Below, in pieces: positions 35,164-46,019 of a stretch of 64,000 bases of DNA (its first letter is position 1; the number at the start of each line of letters is the position of its first letter). The stretch is taken from positions 124,001-188,000 of the forward strand of contig NZ_PNLB01000001.1 of the NCBI RefSeq assembly GCF_013822795.1, read 5' to 3'. The position numbers were made by a program, and so were the translations under genes. Source of the stretch: Phenylobacterium sp. GTDB taxonomy: Bacteria; Pseudomonadota; Alphaproteobacteria; Caulobacterales; Caulobacteraceae. Below the pieces are notes generated by a model that made no database searches, was not told where the DNA came from, and saw only the letters and a list, made by a program, of their open reading frames with translations.

Positions 35164-35453
35164 GTTCGGCCGGCGAGGGCCTTGATCGTATTGCCGCTGG
35201 CCTCGCACTCGGCCGCCAACCGTCGGGCGATCTCTCGCACCCCGACCGGGTAGGCCTCGCCGCCGTCGGCGATTTCGCCCGACAGGCGTTCCACCTCGGC
35301 CATGGCGGTCTCCAGCGCCGCGATATGCTCGCGGGCAAGGTTCCGCGCCTGAGCCTGCAGACGCCCGATCCTATCGGCGAGGCTGGGCGCCGCCGCGGTT
35401 TGATGTCCGGCCACTACGCTGAGGGCCGCTGACGCACGCATCCGACTCACCAT
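35160..35453 (-). CDS. Small helical protein, tandem paralogue B, function unknown
   Basis: A 97-residue protein, largely helical from residue 30 on: LADRIGRLQAQARNLAREHIAALETAMAEVERLSGEIADGGEAYPVGVREIARRL. It is clearly paralogous to the gene 62 bp upstream: both share REHI-AL, EVERLS-EI-DGGEAYP-GVR--ARR and the C-terminal CEA region. The ATG at 35453 is chosen because GGGAG lies six bases before it and it gives the same length as the paralogue. An open extension to 35474 is less likely. I do not recognise a named family. No membrane segment or metal motif is visible. Confidence 0.72.
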   Translation of the reverse strand: MVSRMRASAALSVVAGHQTAAAPSLADRIGRLQAQARNLAREHIAALETAMAEVERLSGEIADGGEAYPVGVREIARRLAAECEASGNTIKALAGRT

Positions 35454-35514
35454 TTGACGCTCCCAATGCTGCACAGTCTGGAAGCGCTGCTGCAGGATGC
35501 GCGCCAGTCGCCCA

Positions 35515-35805
35515 TCAGACCCGCGAGGAAATCGCCTCTAGCGTCTGCACCTTCGCCTCGCAGTCCTCGGCCATACGCCGGGCGAGGTCGCGGACGCCGG
35601 CCGGATAGGCCTCGCCGCCGTCGGAAATCTCGGCCGACAGACGTTCGACCTCGATCAGGGCCACGCTCAGCGCGTGGATATGCTCGCGGGCCAGGGACTT
35701 GGCTTCGGCCTGAAGCCGCCGAATGCGTTCGGACAGCTCACGGCCAGAAAGCGGCTTGGACTTGTCGGCCGAGTTGTCGGCCACCACCGAAAGCGGAGGC
35801 GTCAT
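35515..35805 (-). CDS. Small helical protein, tandem paralogue A, function unknown
   Basis: A 96-residue soluble protein, paralogue of the next gene downstream on the same strand. After a variable N-terminus come two predicted helices, ELSERIRRLQAEAKSLAREHIHALSVALIEVERLSAEI, the invariant turn SDGGEAYPAGVRDLARR and a final helix EDCEAKVQTLEAI. The shared EAYP-GVR motif suggests a conserved interaction surface. Gene order is A then B, 61 bp apart, so they are probably co-transcribed after a local duplication. The ATG at 35805 is preferred to one at 35883 because of matching paralogue length. Confidence 0.72.
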   Translation of the reverse strand: MTPPLSVVADNSADKSKPLSGRELSERIRRLQAEAKSLAREHIHALSVALIEVERLSAEISDGGEAYPAGVRDLARRMAEDCEAKVQTLEAISSRV

Positions 35806-35986
35806 GGGTTCTTTCCCAGGCAGAGCGTCTTGCCCGCGGCCCCCGTCGGACCGCCTCGACAGCGCTCCCCCAATCGACAGCATTACGCACGAAGCGGGGC
35901 CGTGGTTCCGGCGTCCCGCGACTTAACGATATCGGCCTGTCGCACTGTGGAGTTTGGGTGACAGGCGTAAGGCCAAGCTGGCGCCA

Positions 35987-36007
35987 CGCTCGGTTGTTTT
36001 CCGAGCG
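35987..36007. terminator. Hairpin downstream of uvrB
   Basis: CGCTCGG-TTGTTTT-CCGAGCG forms a 7-bp perfect stem 28 bp after the uvrB stop (minus strand). There is no T-run on the uvrB side, so termination is only likely, not certain. Confidence 0.45.
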
Positions 36008-36035
36008 TGAACAAGGGGTTGTCCCTATTGCGACG

Positions 36036-38303
36036 CTAGCGTTTGCCCTTTCGGAACCGTTCCTGGCTCTCGGCGCGGGCTTCGGCTCGGACCTTCTTGA
36101 CCACCTCGCGGTCGGCGGTCTCGCCCTCGCCGGTGAGGGCGTCGTTGGCGAACTCCAGGTCGAGCAGCTTGAGGCGCTTGATCTCGTCGCGCAGGCGCGC
36201 GGCGGTCTCGAACTCCAGGTCCGCGGCGGCCTGGCGCATCTTGGCCTCGAGGTCGCGCAAGGTGGCCTTGAAGTTGTCGCCCAGGAACGGCTTGCCGGCG
36301 TCTTCGGCGACGCCGACCGGGACCAGCACGCGGTCCTTCTCGTACGGGCTGGCGAGGATCTCCTTGATCTGGCTCTTCACGCTCTCAGGCGTGATGCCGT
36401 GCTCGAGGTTGTAGGCCTCCTGCTTCTCGCGGCGGCGTTGGGTCTCGGCCATGGCCCGTTCCATCGAGCCGGTGATGTGGTCGGCGTAGAGGATGACCTT
36501 GCCGTCGACGTTCCGGGCCGCGCGGCCGATCGTCTGGATCAGCGAGGTTTCCGAGCGCAAGAAGCCTTCCTTGTCGGCGTCGAGGATGGCGACGAGGCCG
36601 ACTTCGGGAATGTCGAGGCCCTCGCGCAGCAGGTTGATCCCGATCAGCACATCGAAGGCGCCGAGCCGCAGGTCGCGGATGATCTCGATGCGCTCCATGG
36701 TGTCGATGTCCGAGTGCATGTAGCGCACGCGCAGACCCTGCTCGTGCATGTACTCGCTGAGGTCCTCGGCCATCTTCTTGGTCAGGACGGTGATCAGGGT
36801 GCGGTAGCCCTTGGCGATGGTGTCGCGGGCCTCGGCGATGACGTCGTCGACCTGGCTGTGATTGTCCTTGGAGACCGGGCGCACCTCGACCGGCGGATCG
36901 ATCAGGCCGGTGGGGCGAATGACCTGCTCGGCGAAGACCCCGCCGGACCGCTCCAACTCCCAGGCCGCGGGCGTCGCCGAGACATTGACCGTCTGCGGCC
37001 GCATGGCGTCCCACTCCTCGAACTTGAGCGGGCGGTTGTCGAGGCAGGAGGGCAGGCGGAAGCCGTATTCGGCCAGGGTGAACTTGCGGCGGTAGTCGCC
37101 CCGATACATCGCGCCGATCTGCGGCACCGCCTGGTGGCTCTCGTCGATGAAGAGGAGGGCGTTTTCGGGGATGTACTCGAAGAAGGTCGGCGGCGGCTCG
37201 CCGGTGCGGCGGCCGGACAGGAAGCGGCTGTAGTTCTCGATGCCAGCGCAGGAGCCGGTGGCCTGGATCATCTCCAGGTCGAAGGTGGTGCGCTGCTCCA
37301 GCCGCTGAGCCTCCAGCAGCTTGCCGTTGGCGACCAGCCAGTCGAGCCGTTCCTTCAGCTCGTCGCGGATCTGGATGACCGCTTGGTTGAGGGTCGGGCG
37401 CGGGGTGACGTGGTGGCTGTTGGCGTAGATCTTGATGCCTTCGAGGTCGGCGGTCTTTTTGCCGGTCAGAGGATCGAACTCGCTGATCGCCTCAACCTCG
37501 TCGCCGAACAGCGAGATGCGCCAGGCGCGGTCCTCGTAGTGGGCGGGGAAGACCTCGATGGTGTCGCCGCGGCGGCGGAACGAGCCACGTTCGAAGGCGG
37601 CGTCGTTGCGCTTGTATTGTAGGGCCACGAGGTCGGCCATCAGCTGCTTCTCGTCGAGCCGCTGGCCGGGCTCGATGGTGAAGGTCATGGCGGTGTAGGT
37701 CTCGACCGAGCCGATGCCGTAGATGCAGCTCACCGAGGCGACGACGATGACGTCGTCGCGCTCGAGGATCGCGCGGGTGGCCGAGTGGCGCATCCGGTCG
37801 ATCTGCTCGTTAATCGACGAGTCCTTCTCGATGTAGGTGTCGGTCCGCGGCACGTAGGCCTCGGGCTGGTAGTAGTCGTAGTACGAGACGAAGAACTCGA
37901 CGGCGTTCTCGGGGAAGAAGGCCTTGAATTCGGAATAGAGCTGGGCGGCCAGGGTCTTGTTGGGCGCGAGGATCAGCGCCGGGCGCTGGGTCTCCTCGAT
38001 CACCTTGGCCATGGTGAAGGTCTTGCCCGAGCCGGTGACGCCCAGCAGCACCTGGTCCTGCTCGCGCCCTTCCAAGCCGGCGACGAGGTCGGCGATGGCG
38101 GTCGGCTGGTCGCCGGCCGGCTGGAAGTCGCTGACCAGCTTGAACCGCTTGCCGCCTTCCGACTTCGCCGGGCGGGCGGGCCGGTGGGGCTTCCACAGCA
38201 TCGGCATGGCGGTTTCGTCGTAGTCGAAGCTCGCCGACATGTCGGCGACGCCAGGACCGGGATCGGCTGAGCGGGGCATGAGCGTCAAGGTAGGATCGAT
38301 CAT
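36036..38303 (-). CDS. uvrB: Excinuclease ABC subunit UvrB
   Basis: Central DNA-damage verification subunit of nucleotide excision repair. 755 residues, a little longer than E. coli UvrB because of an N-terminal extension of about 50 residues. The ATG at 38303 or an internal Met at residue 9, 22 or 33 may be the true start. Seen: Walker A GVTGSGKT (88-95), the beta-hairpin region [24 protein letters not shown], helicase motif DESH, motif [11 protein letters not shown], and the C-terminal UVR domain [28 protein letters not shown] that contacts UvrC. Monocistronic. Confidence 0.96.
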   Translation of the reverse strand: MIDPTLTLMPRSADPGPGVADMSASFDYDETAMPMLWKPHRPARPAKSEGGKRFKLVSDFQPAGDQPTAIADLVAGLEGREQDQVLLGVTGSGKTFTMAKVIEETQRPALILAPNKTLAAQLYSEFKAFFPENAVEFFVSYYDYYQPEAYVPRTDTYIEKDSSINEQIDRMRHSATRAILERDDVIVVASVSCIYGIGSVETYTAMTFTIEPGQRLDEKQLMADLVALQYKRNDAAFERGSFRRRGDTIEVFPAHYEDRAWRISLFGDEVEAISEFDPLTGKKTADLEGIKIYANSHHVTPRPTLNQAVIQIRDELKERLDWLVANGKLLEAQRLEQRTTFDLEMIQATGSCAGIENYSRFLSGRRTGEPPPTFFEYIPENALLFIDESHQAVPQIGAMYRGDYRRKFTLAEYGFRLPSCLDNRPLKFEEWDAMRPQTVNVSATPAAWELERSGGVFAEQVIRPTGLIDPPVEVRPVSKDNHSQVDDVIAEARDTIAKGYRTLITVLTKKMAEDLSEYMHEQGLRVRYMHSDIDTMERIEIIRDLRLGAFDVLIGINLLREGLDIPEVGLVAILDADKEGFLRSETSLIQTIGRAARNVDGKVILYADHITGSMERAMAETQRRREKQEAYNLEHGITPESVKSQIKEILASPYEKDRVLVPVGVAEDAGKPFLGDNFKATLRDLEAKMRQAAADLEFETAARLRDEIKRLKLLDLEFANDALTGEGETADREVVKKVRAEARAESQERFRKGKR

Positions 38304-38312
38304 GCCCCGACG

Positions 38313-39398
38313 CTAGCGCGGGCGCGTGCCAGAACTTGTCAGCAGGGTGTCAGTCGCGCTTAGCAGCGGCAGGTTTGCCTTGAGCGCCTCCAGGAACTTG
38401 TCGGGCATCAGGAGGATGGCGTTGTGGCCGCCGCCCGGCAGCGTCGCCCAGCGTTTGGCTGGGGCCTTGATCTTCTCGAAGTAGGCTGCGGCCAGCGAGG
38501 TCGGGGTCTGGATGTCCTCGTCGCCCTGGATAATCAGGACCGGCACGGGAATCTCCGGCGCGGGGCCGTCGTCGCTGTAGGCCATCAGGGAGGCCAGCAT
38601 CCGGGTGGTGGTGTGCTGCCCCGCGGCCACCCAGTCCGAGACCTGGCGCAGGCCGTAGCCCGGGGCCAGCAGTAGTCGGCCCAGCATGGTGCGCATTGTG
38701 CCGCGTTCACTAGCCGGCGGATGGGCCATGAGGATCTTGCGTTCGGCCAGCAGCGGCTTGACGCCGTCATAGGGCGGGGGGCCGATCTCGCGCAGGCGAA
38801 CGAGGGCCTTGTGAGCGCCGCGCGCTTCGAGGCGCTCGGCCAGTTCCCGATAGCCGACGGCTTCGTTGGCGGCCATGTCCACGACCTGGCCGGCCCCGAC
38901 ATAGGCTTCGAAGAGGTCGGGTCGGCGGCGGGCCATTTCGATCCCGAGCACCGAGCCCCAGGAGACGCCCAGCAGGATCGCACGCTCTTGGCCCAGGCGG
39001 CGCAGGGCATGGGCGACCACCTCAAGCCCGTCACCCGCGATGCGATCGAGGCTGAGGTCGCCGCCGTCGCCGCCCCGGCTGCGGCCGAAGGTGCGGCCGG
39101 CCCCGGGCTGATCCCATTGAACGAGGGTGAAGTCGCGCTCCCAGGCGCGGAAGCCCTCATAGCCGAGCGGCAGGAACGACGTGCCAGGCCCGCCATGCAG
39201 CAAGACCAGGACGGGGTTGGCGACGTCCTCGCCGCGGATCGAGACCCATTGCTCGGCGCCGCCGACCGAGACGAAGCCGGTCTCGTCGATTCCCGCGGGC
39301 GAGCGGATGGCCTGCCGATGGCGGATGCCGGCGCGGCGCGCAGCCAGCCAGAGCGCGGCGGCGCCCAGCGCCAGCGCGAGCAGCAGGATGATCGTCAA
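38313..39398 (-). CDS. Alpha/beta hydrolase, proline-iminopeptidase-like (S33)
   Basis: Membrane-anchored hydrolase of 361 residues. An N-terminal helix (TIILLLALALGAAALWLAARR) precedes an alpha/beta-hydrolase fold with the oxyanion motif LLHGGPGTSF, nucleophile elbow GVSWGS, acid region VLIIQGDEDIQTP and terminal His in LPGGGHNAIL. HGGPG is characteristic of prolyl iminopeptidase-type S33 enzymes, but substrates vary widely. The frame is open to 39500, yet I choose a TTG at 39398, which has a GGAGGGAG just upstream and begins right at the membrane helix. Confidence 0.82.
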   Translation of the reverse strand: MTIILLLALALGAAALWLAARRAGIRHRQAIRSPAGIDETGFVSVGGAEQWVSIRGEDVANPVLVLLHGGPGTSFLPLGYEGFRAWERDFTLVQWDQPGAGRTFGRSRGGDGGDLSLDRIAGDGLEVVAHALRRLGQERAILLGVSWGSVLGIEMARRRPDLFEAYVGAGQVVDMAANEAVGYRELAERLEARGAHKALVRLREIGPPPYDGVKPLLAERKILMAHPPASERGTMRTMLGRLLLAPGYGLRQVSDWVAAGQHTTTRMLASLMAYSDDGPAPEIPVPVLIIQGDEDIQTPTSLAAAYFEKIKAPAKRWATLPGGGHNAILLMPDKFLEALKANLPLLSATDTLLTSSGTRPR

Positions 39399-39457
39399 AG
39401 CTCCCTCCCAGCCGTTATGGCCTAGCTTGTACGACGGGACGGATCGGGGAGCGAGGG

Positions 39458-39865
39458 CTAGCGCTCGGCGCGTTGGGCCCGGCGCTCGAGCGCCTCGCAC
39501 TTGGCGGGCGTCACTTGCGGCCAGGGGCCGGGATCGGAACCGATGCGCCGGAGCGCCTCGTCCTGGCTGATCCGCTCGCGGGCCGCCAGCTGCTCGGCGG
39601 CGCGATCAGCGAAGGCGCGACCTGAGCGCATGGCGGTGTCGAACTGGGCGCGGGCGGCGGCGTCTTCGCGGCGGGCGAGGGCGACCCGAGCGCCTCCGGT
39701 CGAGACGTTGGTGGCCTCGCGACCCCAGGCGGGGCTCGGGAAGGCGGGGGTGGCGCGCAAATAGCGTTGCATCGCGCACGCCTGTTCCACCCGCCAGGAC
39801 GGCGCGGCGACGGCGGGCGTGGCGAGCCCGGCCGCAACGGTCAGCAGGATGACGTGCTTCAGCAT
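39458..39865 (-). CDS. Exported protein of unknown function
   Basis: A 135-residue protein with a clear signal peptide (MLKHVILLTVAAGLATPAVAAPSW) and a mature part rich in Arg and Ala: EQACAMQRYLRATPAF near the start and QVTPAKCEALERR near the end, two cysteines about 85 residues apart that may pair. No domain recognised. The frame stays open upstream to 39937, but the signal peptide marks the ATG at 39865. There is no strong ribosome site. It is followed after 59 bp by the S33 hydrolase gene on the same strand. Confidence 0.62.
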   Translation of the reverse strand: MLKHVILLTVAAGLATPAVAAPSWRVEQACAMQRYLRATPAFPSPAWGREATNVSTGGARVALARREDAAARAQFDTAMRSGRAFADRAAEQLAARERISQDEALRRIGSDPGPWPQVTPAKCEALERRAQRAER

Positions 39866-40067
39866 CAGCGTCAGTTTGAGATCAGAATTGGGGCGTGTCC
39901 GTGGCGAACCGCGCCTTTGCGCGGCGCAAGTTGGCATGCGTGATCGCCGTTAACCAGATCTCGTTCGTCGAACGCCGGTCAAAAGTGGTGCGCGCCGCGT
40001 CAGGCGGGAGGCCCCGCCCTCGCGGCGCGCTGGTGATCCTATCCGGGGGAGAGGATCCTGTCGGGGA

Positions 40068-40250
40068 CTACTTGTCGGCGGCCTTGCTGACGGCGGTGCC
40101 GGCGGCCGCGCCGGCGACGGCGCCGACCGGGCCGCCGACCAAGGCGCCCGCCGCCGCGCCGGTGGCCGCACGCTGCTCGACACTGTGCCCGCAAGCCGCC
40201 AGCAGCAGGGCGATTCCGGCCGCGGCGAACAGGGCGAAGGACTTGCGCAT
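40068..40250 (-). CDS. Small glycine-zipper-like lipoprotein
   Basis: A 60-residue lipoprotein. The signal peptide ends at the lipobox LLAAC (Cys20), followed by GHSVEQRAATGAAAGALVGGPVGAVAGAAAGTAVSKAADK. The repeating G-x-x-x-G/A pattern is a glycine zipper, as in the OsmB/YMGG families, which insert or pack in the outer membrane and are often stress-induced. GGAG stands 10 bases before the ATG. It is an isolated gene between the exported protein and the divergent SleB-like gene. Real function unknown. Confidence 0.78.
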   Translation of the reverse strand: MRKSFALFAAAGIALLLAACGHSVEQRAATGAAAGALVGGPVGAVAGAAAGTAVSKAADK

Positions 40251-40499
40251 CAGGTGACGTCTCCGCGTTTGAAAGCTGCGCAGCGGGAACGGCGGGGCGT
40301 CATGGTGGTTCCCTGCGCGAGTTCGCGTCGTTAACGAAACCTGAAAAAAATCCCGTGCTGCGACGCAATAGCCCATTGCGAATCCGCTCGGCGATCGTCA
40401 TAAACCACATCAACTTCGCCGTAGCCTGTCACTCCACGTGTACTCGACAGGCTCTTAGTCGCGCCGCCGCCAGCATGAGCAGGGGCCTCCGCGACGACG

Positions 40500-41618
40500 A
40501 TGTCGGGGGGCGATATCGCCCTCGCCACGCAGGACACGATCTTCTTGAATTTCAATGGTAAGGCTCGCGCCGACTGGCGCGCGCCCGCATGCGCCGCATT
40601 GATCGGTTCAGGCATTGGCCTGGCCTTGGGCGCGACATACATGGCTGGCGGTATGGCTCGTACGGCCGCCGATGACGCTCGGAGCGCGCGCATTGCCCGC
40701 GCCGCGGAGGGCGGCTTTTCGGAAGCCACGCTGCAGGCTGCGGTGACGGATCCGGGCGTGCTGCGCGTCGCCAGCCGGCACGATCCGCTCAACGCCAGCG
40801 GCGCAGACCAACGCGACCGCCAAAGCGCCATCTTCGCCGCAAGGCCGGAGACGGCGTCGAACGCGGCGGCTGACATTCCCCTGCGCGGCGCGATCAACGC
40901 GGCCCTGCCGGCGGCGGCCCCGTTCCGGATGGCTGGAGCGCTGGCGAGCTCGCGTGAACTCGAATGCCTGACCCAGGCGGTCTACTTCGAGGCTCGCGGC
41001 GAGACCCCGGCGGGTCAGGCCGCGGTCGCCCAGGTGGTGCTCAACCGCGTCCGCCACCCTTCGTTCCCCAAGAGCGTCTGCGGCGTCGTCTTCCAGGGCG
41101 CGGGCAAGCGCGTCGGTTGTCAGTTCAGCTTCGCCTGCGACGGCTCGATGCGGCGCGGCCGCGAAACCGCGGCGTGGAGCCGCGCCCAGAGGGTGGCCTC
41201 CAAGGCCCTGTCGGGCTCGGTGATGAGCGCGATCGGCGATGCGACCCACTTCCACACCACCAACGTCGCCCCAAACTGGGGCCCGCGCCTGGTGCAGACC
41301 GCCGAGGTCGGCATGCACGTCTTCTATCGCTTGGGGCGCGGCGGCGGCGCTGCGCCGAAGGCCCAGGATCGCGTCTACTACGCCAGCTATGCGGCCACGC
41401 CCCCGCCGGCGTCGATCGACGTGACGAGCGACATGCGCGCGGCGCTGATGAAGACCGAGCGCACGCCCGACGCCGTCGTCCAAGCTGATCAGAAGCCCGA
41501 ACTGGTCAAGGAAGCCGACACCGCCGCGCCGAAGCTGCTGCCGATCGCGGCTCATCCGGCCAAGGCGCCCGCGCCGCGGCCGGTCGCCGAGGCCGACGCC
41601 ATGGTCGGCGACGACTGA
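40500..41618 (+). CDS. SleB/CwlJ-like cell-wall hydrolase, copy 1
   Basis: A 372-residue membrane-anchored peptidoglycan hydrolase. A transmembrane helix lies near residues 29-50. The Hydrolase_2 domain reads CLTQAVYFEARGETPAGQAAVAQVVLNRV, with the catalytic-type Glu in EARGE, then FPKSVCGVVFQG, CQFSFACDGS and DATHFHTTNVAPNW. This fold is a lytic transglycosylase in Bacillus spore germination, and in alphaproteobacteria it probably remodels the wall. The tail is disordered, rich in Ala, Pro and Lys. A paralogue sits at 52151-53380, and both share an R-HDPL motif before the catalytic domain. Confidence 0.85.
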   Translation: MSGGDIALATQDTIFLNFNGKARADWRAPACAALIGSGIGLALGATYMAGGMARTAADDARSARIARAAEGGFSEATLQAAVTDPGVLRVASRHDPLNASGADQRDRQSAIFAARPETASNAAADIPLRGAINAALPAAAPFRMAGALASSRELECLTQAVYFEARGETPAGQAAVAQVVLNRVRHPSFPKSVCGVVFQGAGKRVGCQFSFACDGSMRRGRETAAWSRAQRVASKALSGSVMSAIGDATHFHTTNVAPNWGPRLVQTAEVGMHVFYRLGRGGGAAPKAQDRVYYASYAATPPPASIDVTSDMRAALMKTERTPDAVVQADQKPELVKEADTAAPKLLPIAAHPAKAPAPRPVAEADAMVGDD

Positions 41619-41623
41619 TCGCT

Positions 41624-41641
41624 CGGGCCCTGCGGGGCCCG
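41624..41641 (+). terminator. Hairpin after SleB-like gene
   Basis: CGGGCCC-TGCG-GGGCCCG is a perfect 7-bp stem five bases beyond the stop, followed by TTCTCCTCGG. The T content after the stem is limited, so confidence is moderate. Confidence 0.5.
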
Positions 41642-41716
41642 TTCTCCTCGGCTTCGCCTTGCGCCATGCTCCGGTCACCTGGGGCAAGGTCAAGGCGAGT
41701 CGAGCGAGGTGGCGTG

Positions 41717-42277
41717 ATGAGCGATGCAGCGGCGCGAGACGAGTTGGCCCGGGGCCTGCTCAACTGCAGTTATGACGACCTAAATCCGATCCAGAAGAGC
41801 GTCATCGACCTCATCGTGACCGAAACCCCGAGCCGGGCGCCGGGGCTGACGCATGACGACCGGCGCTTCGGCGAGCGGCTCGCCGACCGGGTGGCGGCCT
41901 TCGGCGGCTCCTGGGCGTTCATCATCGGCTTTGGCGTGGCGCTGCTGCTGTGGATGGGATGGAACCTCGCCACCAGATCGCTGCATCTGGCCTTCGACCC
42001 TTATCCGTTCATCTTCCTGAACCTGATGCTCTCGACGCTGGCCGCGCTGCAGGCGCCGGTGATCATGATGAGCCAGAACCGGCAGAGCGTGACCGACCGC
42101 AAGGCGGCCGAGTACGACTATGTGGTCAACCTGCGCGCCGAACTGGAAATCCTGCGGCTGCACGACAAGCTCGACGCCCTGCGCGGCGAGGGACTGATGG
42201 CGCTGCTGGTCGAGCAGGGCGACCGGATCGAGCGGCTGACCCACGAGGTCGCCGCGCTCTCGCAACAGCGCCGCTAG
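41717..42277 (+). CDS. DUF1003 membrane protein
   Basis: A 186-residue inner-membrane protein of family DUF1003 (CorA-like channel relative of unknown function). Two transmembrane helices, GSWAFIIGFGVALLLWMGWNLA and YPFIFLNLMLSTLAALQAPVIMMSQNRQ, carry the hallmark ending APVIMMSQNRQ...DRKAAEYDY, followed by a coiled-coil cytoplasmic region NLRAELEILRLHDKLDAL. The ATG at 41717 follows GAGG at good spacing. Its stop interlocks with that of the convergent GlxA-type regulator. Confidence 0.88.
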   Translation: MSDAAARDELARGLLNCSYDDLNPIQKSVIDLIVTETPSRAPGLTHDDRRFGERLADRVAAFGGSWAFIIGFGVALLLWMGWNLATRSLHLAFDPYPFIFLNLMLSTLAALQAPVIMMSQNRQSVTDRKAAEYDYVVNLRAELEILRLHDKLDALRGEGLMALLVEQGDRIERLTHEVAALSQQRR

Positions 42278-43215
42278 GCGCGCGCGGCGCGCCGCAGCGC
42301 CTGAGGCGGCTGGCCGAAGGCGCGTAGGAACGCCCGGCGCATCCGCTCGGGATCGCCGAAACCCGTATCTGCGGCGACCCGGTCGATCGGTTCAGCCGAA
42401 CTCTCCACCCGCTCGCGCGCCGTCTCCAGGCGTAGGCGCTCGACCGCCTTGGCCGGGGTCATGCCGGTCTCGGCCGCGAACGCCCTGGCGAAGTGACGAG
42501 GGCTCATCGCCGCCCGGTCGGCGAGACGCTCGACGCTGAGCGGCTCGGCCAGACGCTCGCGCATCCAGTCGAGCAGTGGCGCGAACCGGCCGCCCTGGCC
42601 GCCCATTTCCAGCAACGCCGAGAACTGCGACTGGCCGCCAGGCCGGCGATGGTAGACCACCAGCTGCTGAGCGACCGCACGGGCCAGGTCCTCGCCGTGG
42701 TCGTCGGCGACGAGCGCCAGCGAAAGATCGATGCCGGCGGTGATCCCCGCCGAGGACCAGACCTCGCCGTCGCGCACGAAGATCCGGTCCGGCTCCAGCC
42801 GCACCTTGGGATAGCGGCGCGCAAAATCGGGACATCGTTGCCAGTGGGTGGTGGCCCGCCGCCCGTCGAGCAGTCCCGCCTCGGCCAGGATGTAGGCGCC
42901 CGAGCAGACGCTGGCCGTGCGCCGGGTCCGGGCGGCGGTCTGGCGAACCCAGTCGAGGGTGCGGGGGCAGATCGCCGGGCCGCGCGTGCCCTCGCCGCCG
43001 GCGACCAGCAGGGTGTCGAGCGACCCGCCCTCCATCGGCGCCGCGACGACCTGGACGCTGGAACTGGACGCGACCGCCCCGGGATCGCGCGCCATCACCT
43101 GCAGTGAATAGGCGCCCGGCACGAAGCGGGCGGCGATTTCGAACACAGCGATCGGCCCGGTGGCGTCAAGGATCTGGAAGTCCGGAAAGATGAGCAGGCC
43201 GATGGCGCGGGTCAT
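42274..43215 (-). CDS. GlxA-family AraC-type transcriptional regulator with DJ-1/PfpI domain
   Basis: A 313-residue regulator with two domains. Residues 1-190 form a DJ-1/PfpI amidotransferase-like fold (IGLLIFPDFQILDATGPIAVFEIA, VAGGEGTRG, SVCSGAYILAEAGLLDGRRATTHW), in which a cysteine sits at the nucleophile elbow. Residues 210-313 are an AraC double helix-turn-helix (LADRAAMSPRHFARAFAAETGMTPAKAVERLRLE and AADTGFGDPERMRRAFLRAFGQPPQAL). The ATG at 43215 fits homology. It diverges from a stand-alone DJ-1 family enzyme gene, an arrangement known for isonitrile hydratase and its regulator. It probably controls that gene. Confidence 0.9.
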   Translation of the reverse strand: MTRAIGLLIFPDFQILDATGPIAVFEIAARFVPGAYSLQVMARDPGAVASSSSVQVVAAPMEGGSLDTLLVAGGEGTRGPAICPRTLDWVRQTAARTRRTASVCSGAYILAEAGLLDGRRATTHWQRCPDFARRYPKVRLEPDRIFVRDGEVWSSAGITAGIDLSLALVADDHGEDLARAVAQQLVVYHRRPGGQSQFSALLEMGGQGGRFAPLLDWMRERLAEPLSVERLADRAAMSPRHFARAFAAETGMTPAKAVERLRLETARERVESSAEPIDRVAADTGFGDPERMRRAFLRAFGQPPQALRRAARA

Positions 43216-43296
43216 GACGTAAAACGAGGTATCTTTGTCATTTCTGCCAGAAGCTAGGTCGCGCACAGTCAGTCGTCAAATCCTTCGGAGGCCGCC

Positions 43297-43986
43297 GTGT
43301 CCAAGCTGCAGATCGTCATCGCGCTCTATCCGGGCGTCACCCACCTCGACTTCACAGGGCCGCATCAGGTCCTCTCGCGCCTGCCCAACGCCGAGGTCGT
43401 GGTCGCCTCGAGCGGTGGGCGGGATATCGAGGCCGAAGGACTGACCTTCACGCGGCTGGCGGACCTGGCGGCGGTCGGACGCTGCGACGTGCTGTGCGTG
43501 CCCGGCGGGCTGGGCACGACCGACGCCATGCTGGACGAGGCGTTCATGGCGCAGATCAGCCGGCTGGGCGCGCAGGCCAAGTACCTGACCAGCGTCTGTA
43601 CCGGATCGCTGATCCTGGCCGCTGCGGGCTTTCTGAGGGGCAAGCGCGCGGCCTGCCACTGGGCATGGCGCGACCTGCTGGTCCCGTTCGGAGCGATCGT
43701 CGACGACAGCCGGGTGGCGCGCGACGGGAACATCATCACCGGGGGCGGGGTGACCGCCGGCCTCGACTTCGCCTTCGTGCTCATGGCCGAGTTGGCGGGC
43801 GAGACCCTGGCCAAGTCGGTGCAGTTGGGCCTCGAGTACGCGCCGTCGCCGCCGTTCGCCTCCGGGCGGCCGGAACTGGCCTCGCCCGAGATCCTGGCCG
43901 CGGTGAAGGCGCGGATGGAGCCGTTCGCCCAGTCGCGGCTGGACGCGGTCAAGCAGGTCGCGGCCCGTCTCGAGACGGCGCGGTAG
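43297..43986 (+). CDS. DJ-1/PfpI-family protein, isonitrile-hydratase-like
   Basis: A 229-residue DJ-1 superfamily enzyme. The pattern QIVIALYPGVTHLDFTGPHQVLSRLP, VPGGLGTTDAML and the Cys nucleophile in LTSVCTGSLILAAAGFLRGKRAACHWAWRD follows InhA-type isonitrile hydratases, which turn isonitriles into N-formamides. GGGVTAGLDFAF is also typical. A GTG start at 43297 is supported by CGGAGG about six bases upstream. Divergence from a GlxA/AraC-type regulator strengthens the assignment. The actual substrate remains unproven. Confidence 0.82.
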   Translation: MSKLQIVIALYPGVTHLDFTGPHQVLSRLPNAEVVVASSGGRDIEAEGLTFTRLADLAAVGRCDVLCVPGGLGTTDAMLDEAFMAQISRLGAQAKYLTSVCTGSLILAAAGFLRGKRAACHWAWRDLLVPFGAIVDDSRVARDGNIITGGGVTAGLDFAFVLMAELAGETLAKSVQLGLEYAPSPPFASGRPELASPEILAAVKARMEPFAQSRLDAVKQVAARLETAR

Positions 43987-43992
43987 GCCCGT

Positions 43993-45681
<1,689 letters not shown>

Positions 45682-45780
45682 GCCGCCCGACTGTTGCGGC
45701 GCAGGTTGTACGGAAATTACGCAAAGAGACTTAACGTCTCAGGGGTGGCCTTCGGCTAACGATGCTATCCCAGGGTGTGC

Positions 45781-45990
45781 TCAGCGATCCTGGGTGCGAG
45801 CATGCACGGTGTCGACATTCTGATGGATATTGCCCTGCCGGCCCTGGCTCTTGGTGTTGAAATCGTCGCCGTGGCCGGCCGAGTGGACGCCGGTCTTGGC
45901 GTCGCGGCGGTCGCGACCCTCGCCCTGGATGTCGGGGCGTTGGCCGCGGAAGGATCGTTGTTCCTTCGGGATCGGGGGCGCCTTGCTCAT
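45781..45990 (-). CDS. Small hydrophilic protein, possible stress protein
   Basis: A 69-residue, very hydrophilic and probably disordered protein. The N-terminal KAPPIPKEQRSFRG and the C-terminal QGRQGNIHQNVDTV with final QDR look like two conserved blocks that recur in small proteins of other alphaproteobacteria (from memory). Middle part is rich in Gly, Arg and Asp. AAAGGAG lies six bases before the ATG, good evidence for translation. A GGAAC-N17-GTT element on the same strand, 30-54 bp upstream, resembles an EcfG general-stress promoter. Confidence 0.66.
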   Translation of the reverse strand: MSKAPPIPKEQRSFRGQRPDIQGEGRDRRDAKTGVHSAGHGDDFNTKSQGRQGNIHQNVDTVHARTQDR

Positions 45991-46019
45991 GGGGAGCTCC
46001 TTTCCGGTGGTCTGGAAGG

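Noticed and set aside
35454..37622. 722-codon plus-strand open frame antisense to uvrB
   Set aside because: Low-complexity translation with no domain, opposite a well-conserved gene; a shadow of high-GC codon bias.
40286..40310. GGAAC-N17-GTT resembling an EcfG promoter before the first SleB-like gene
   Set aside because: It lies about 190 bp from the start codon, overlaps the region of an opposite-strand gene's promoter, and lacks the preferred C before GTT; likely chance.
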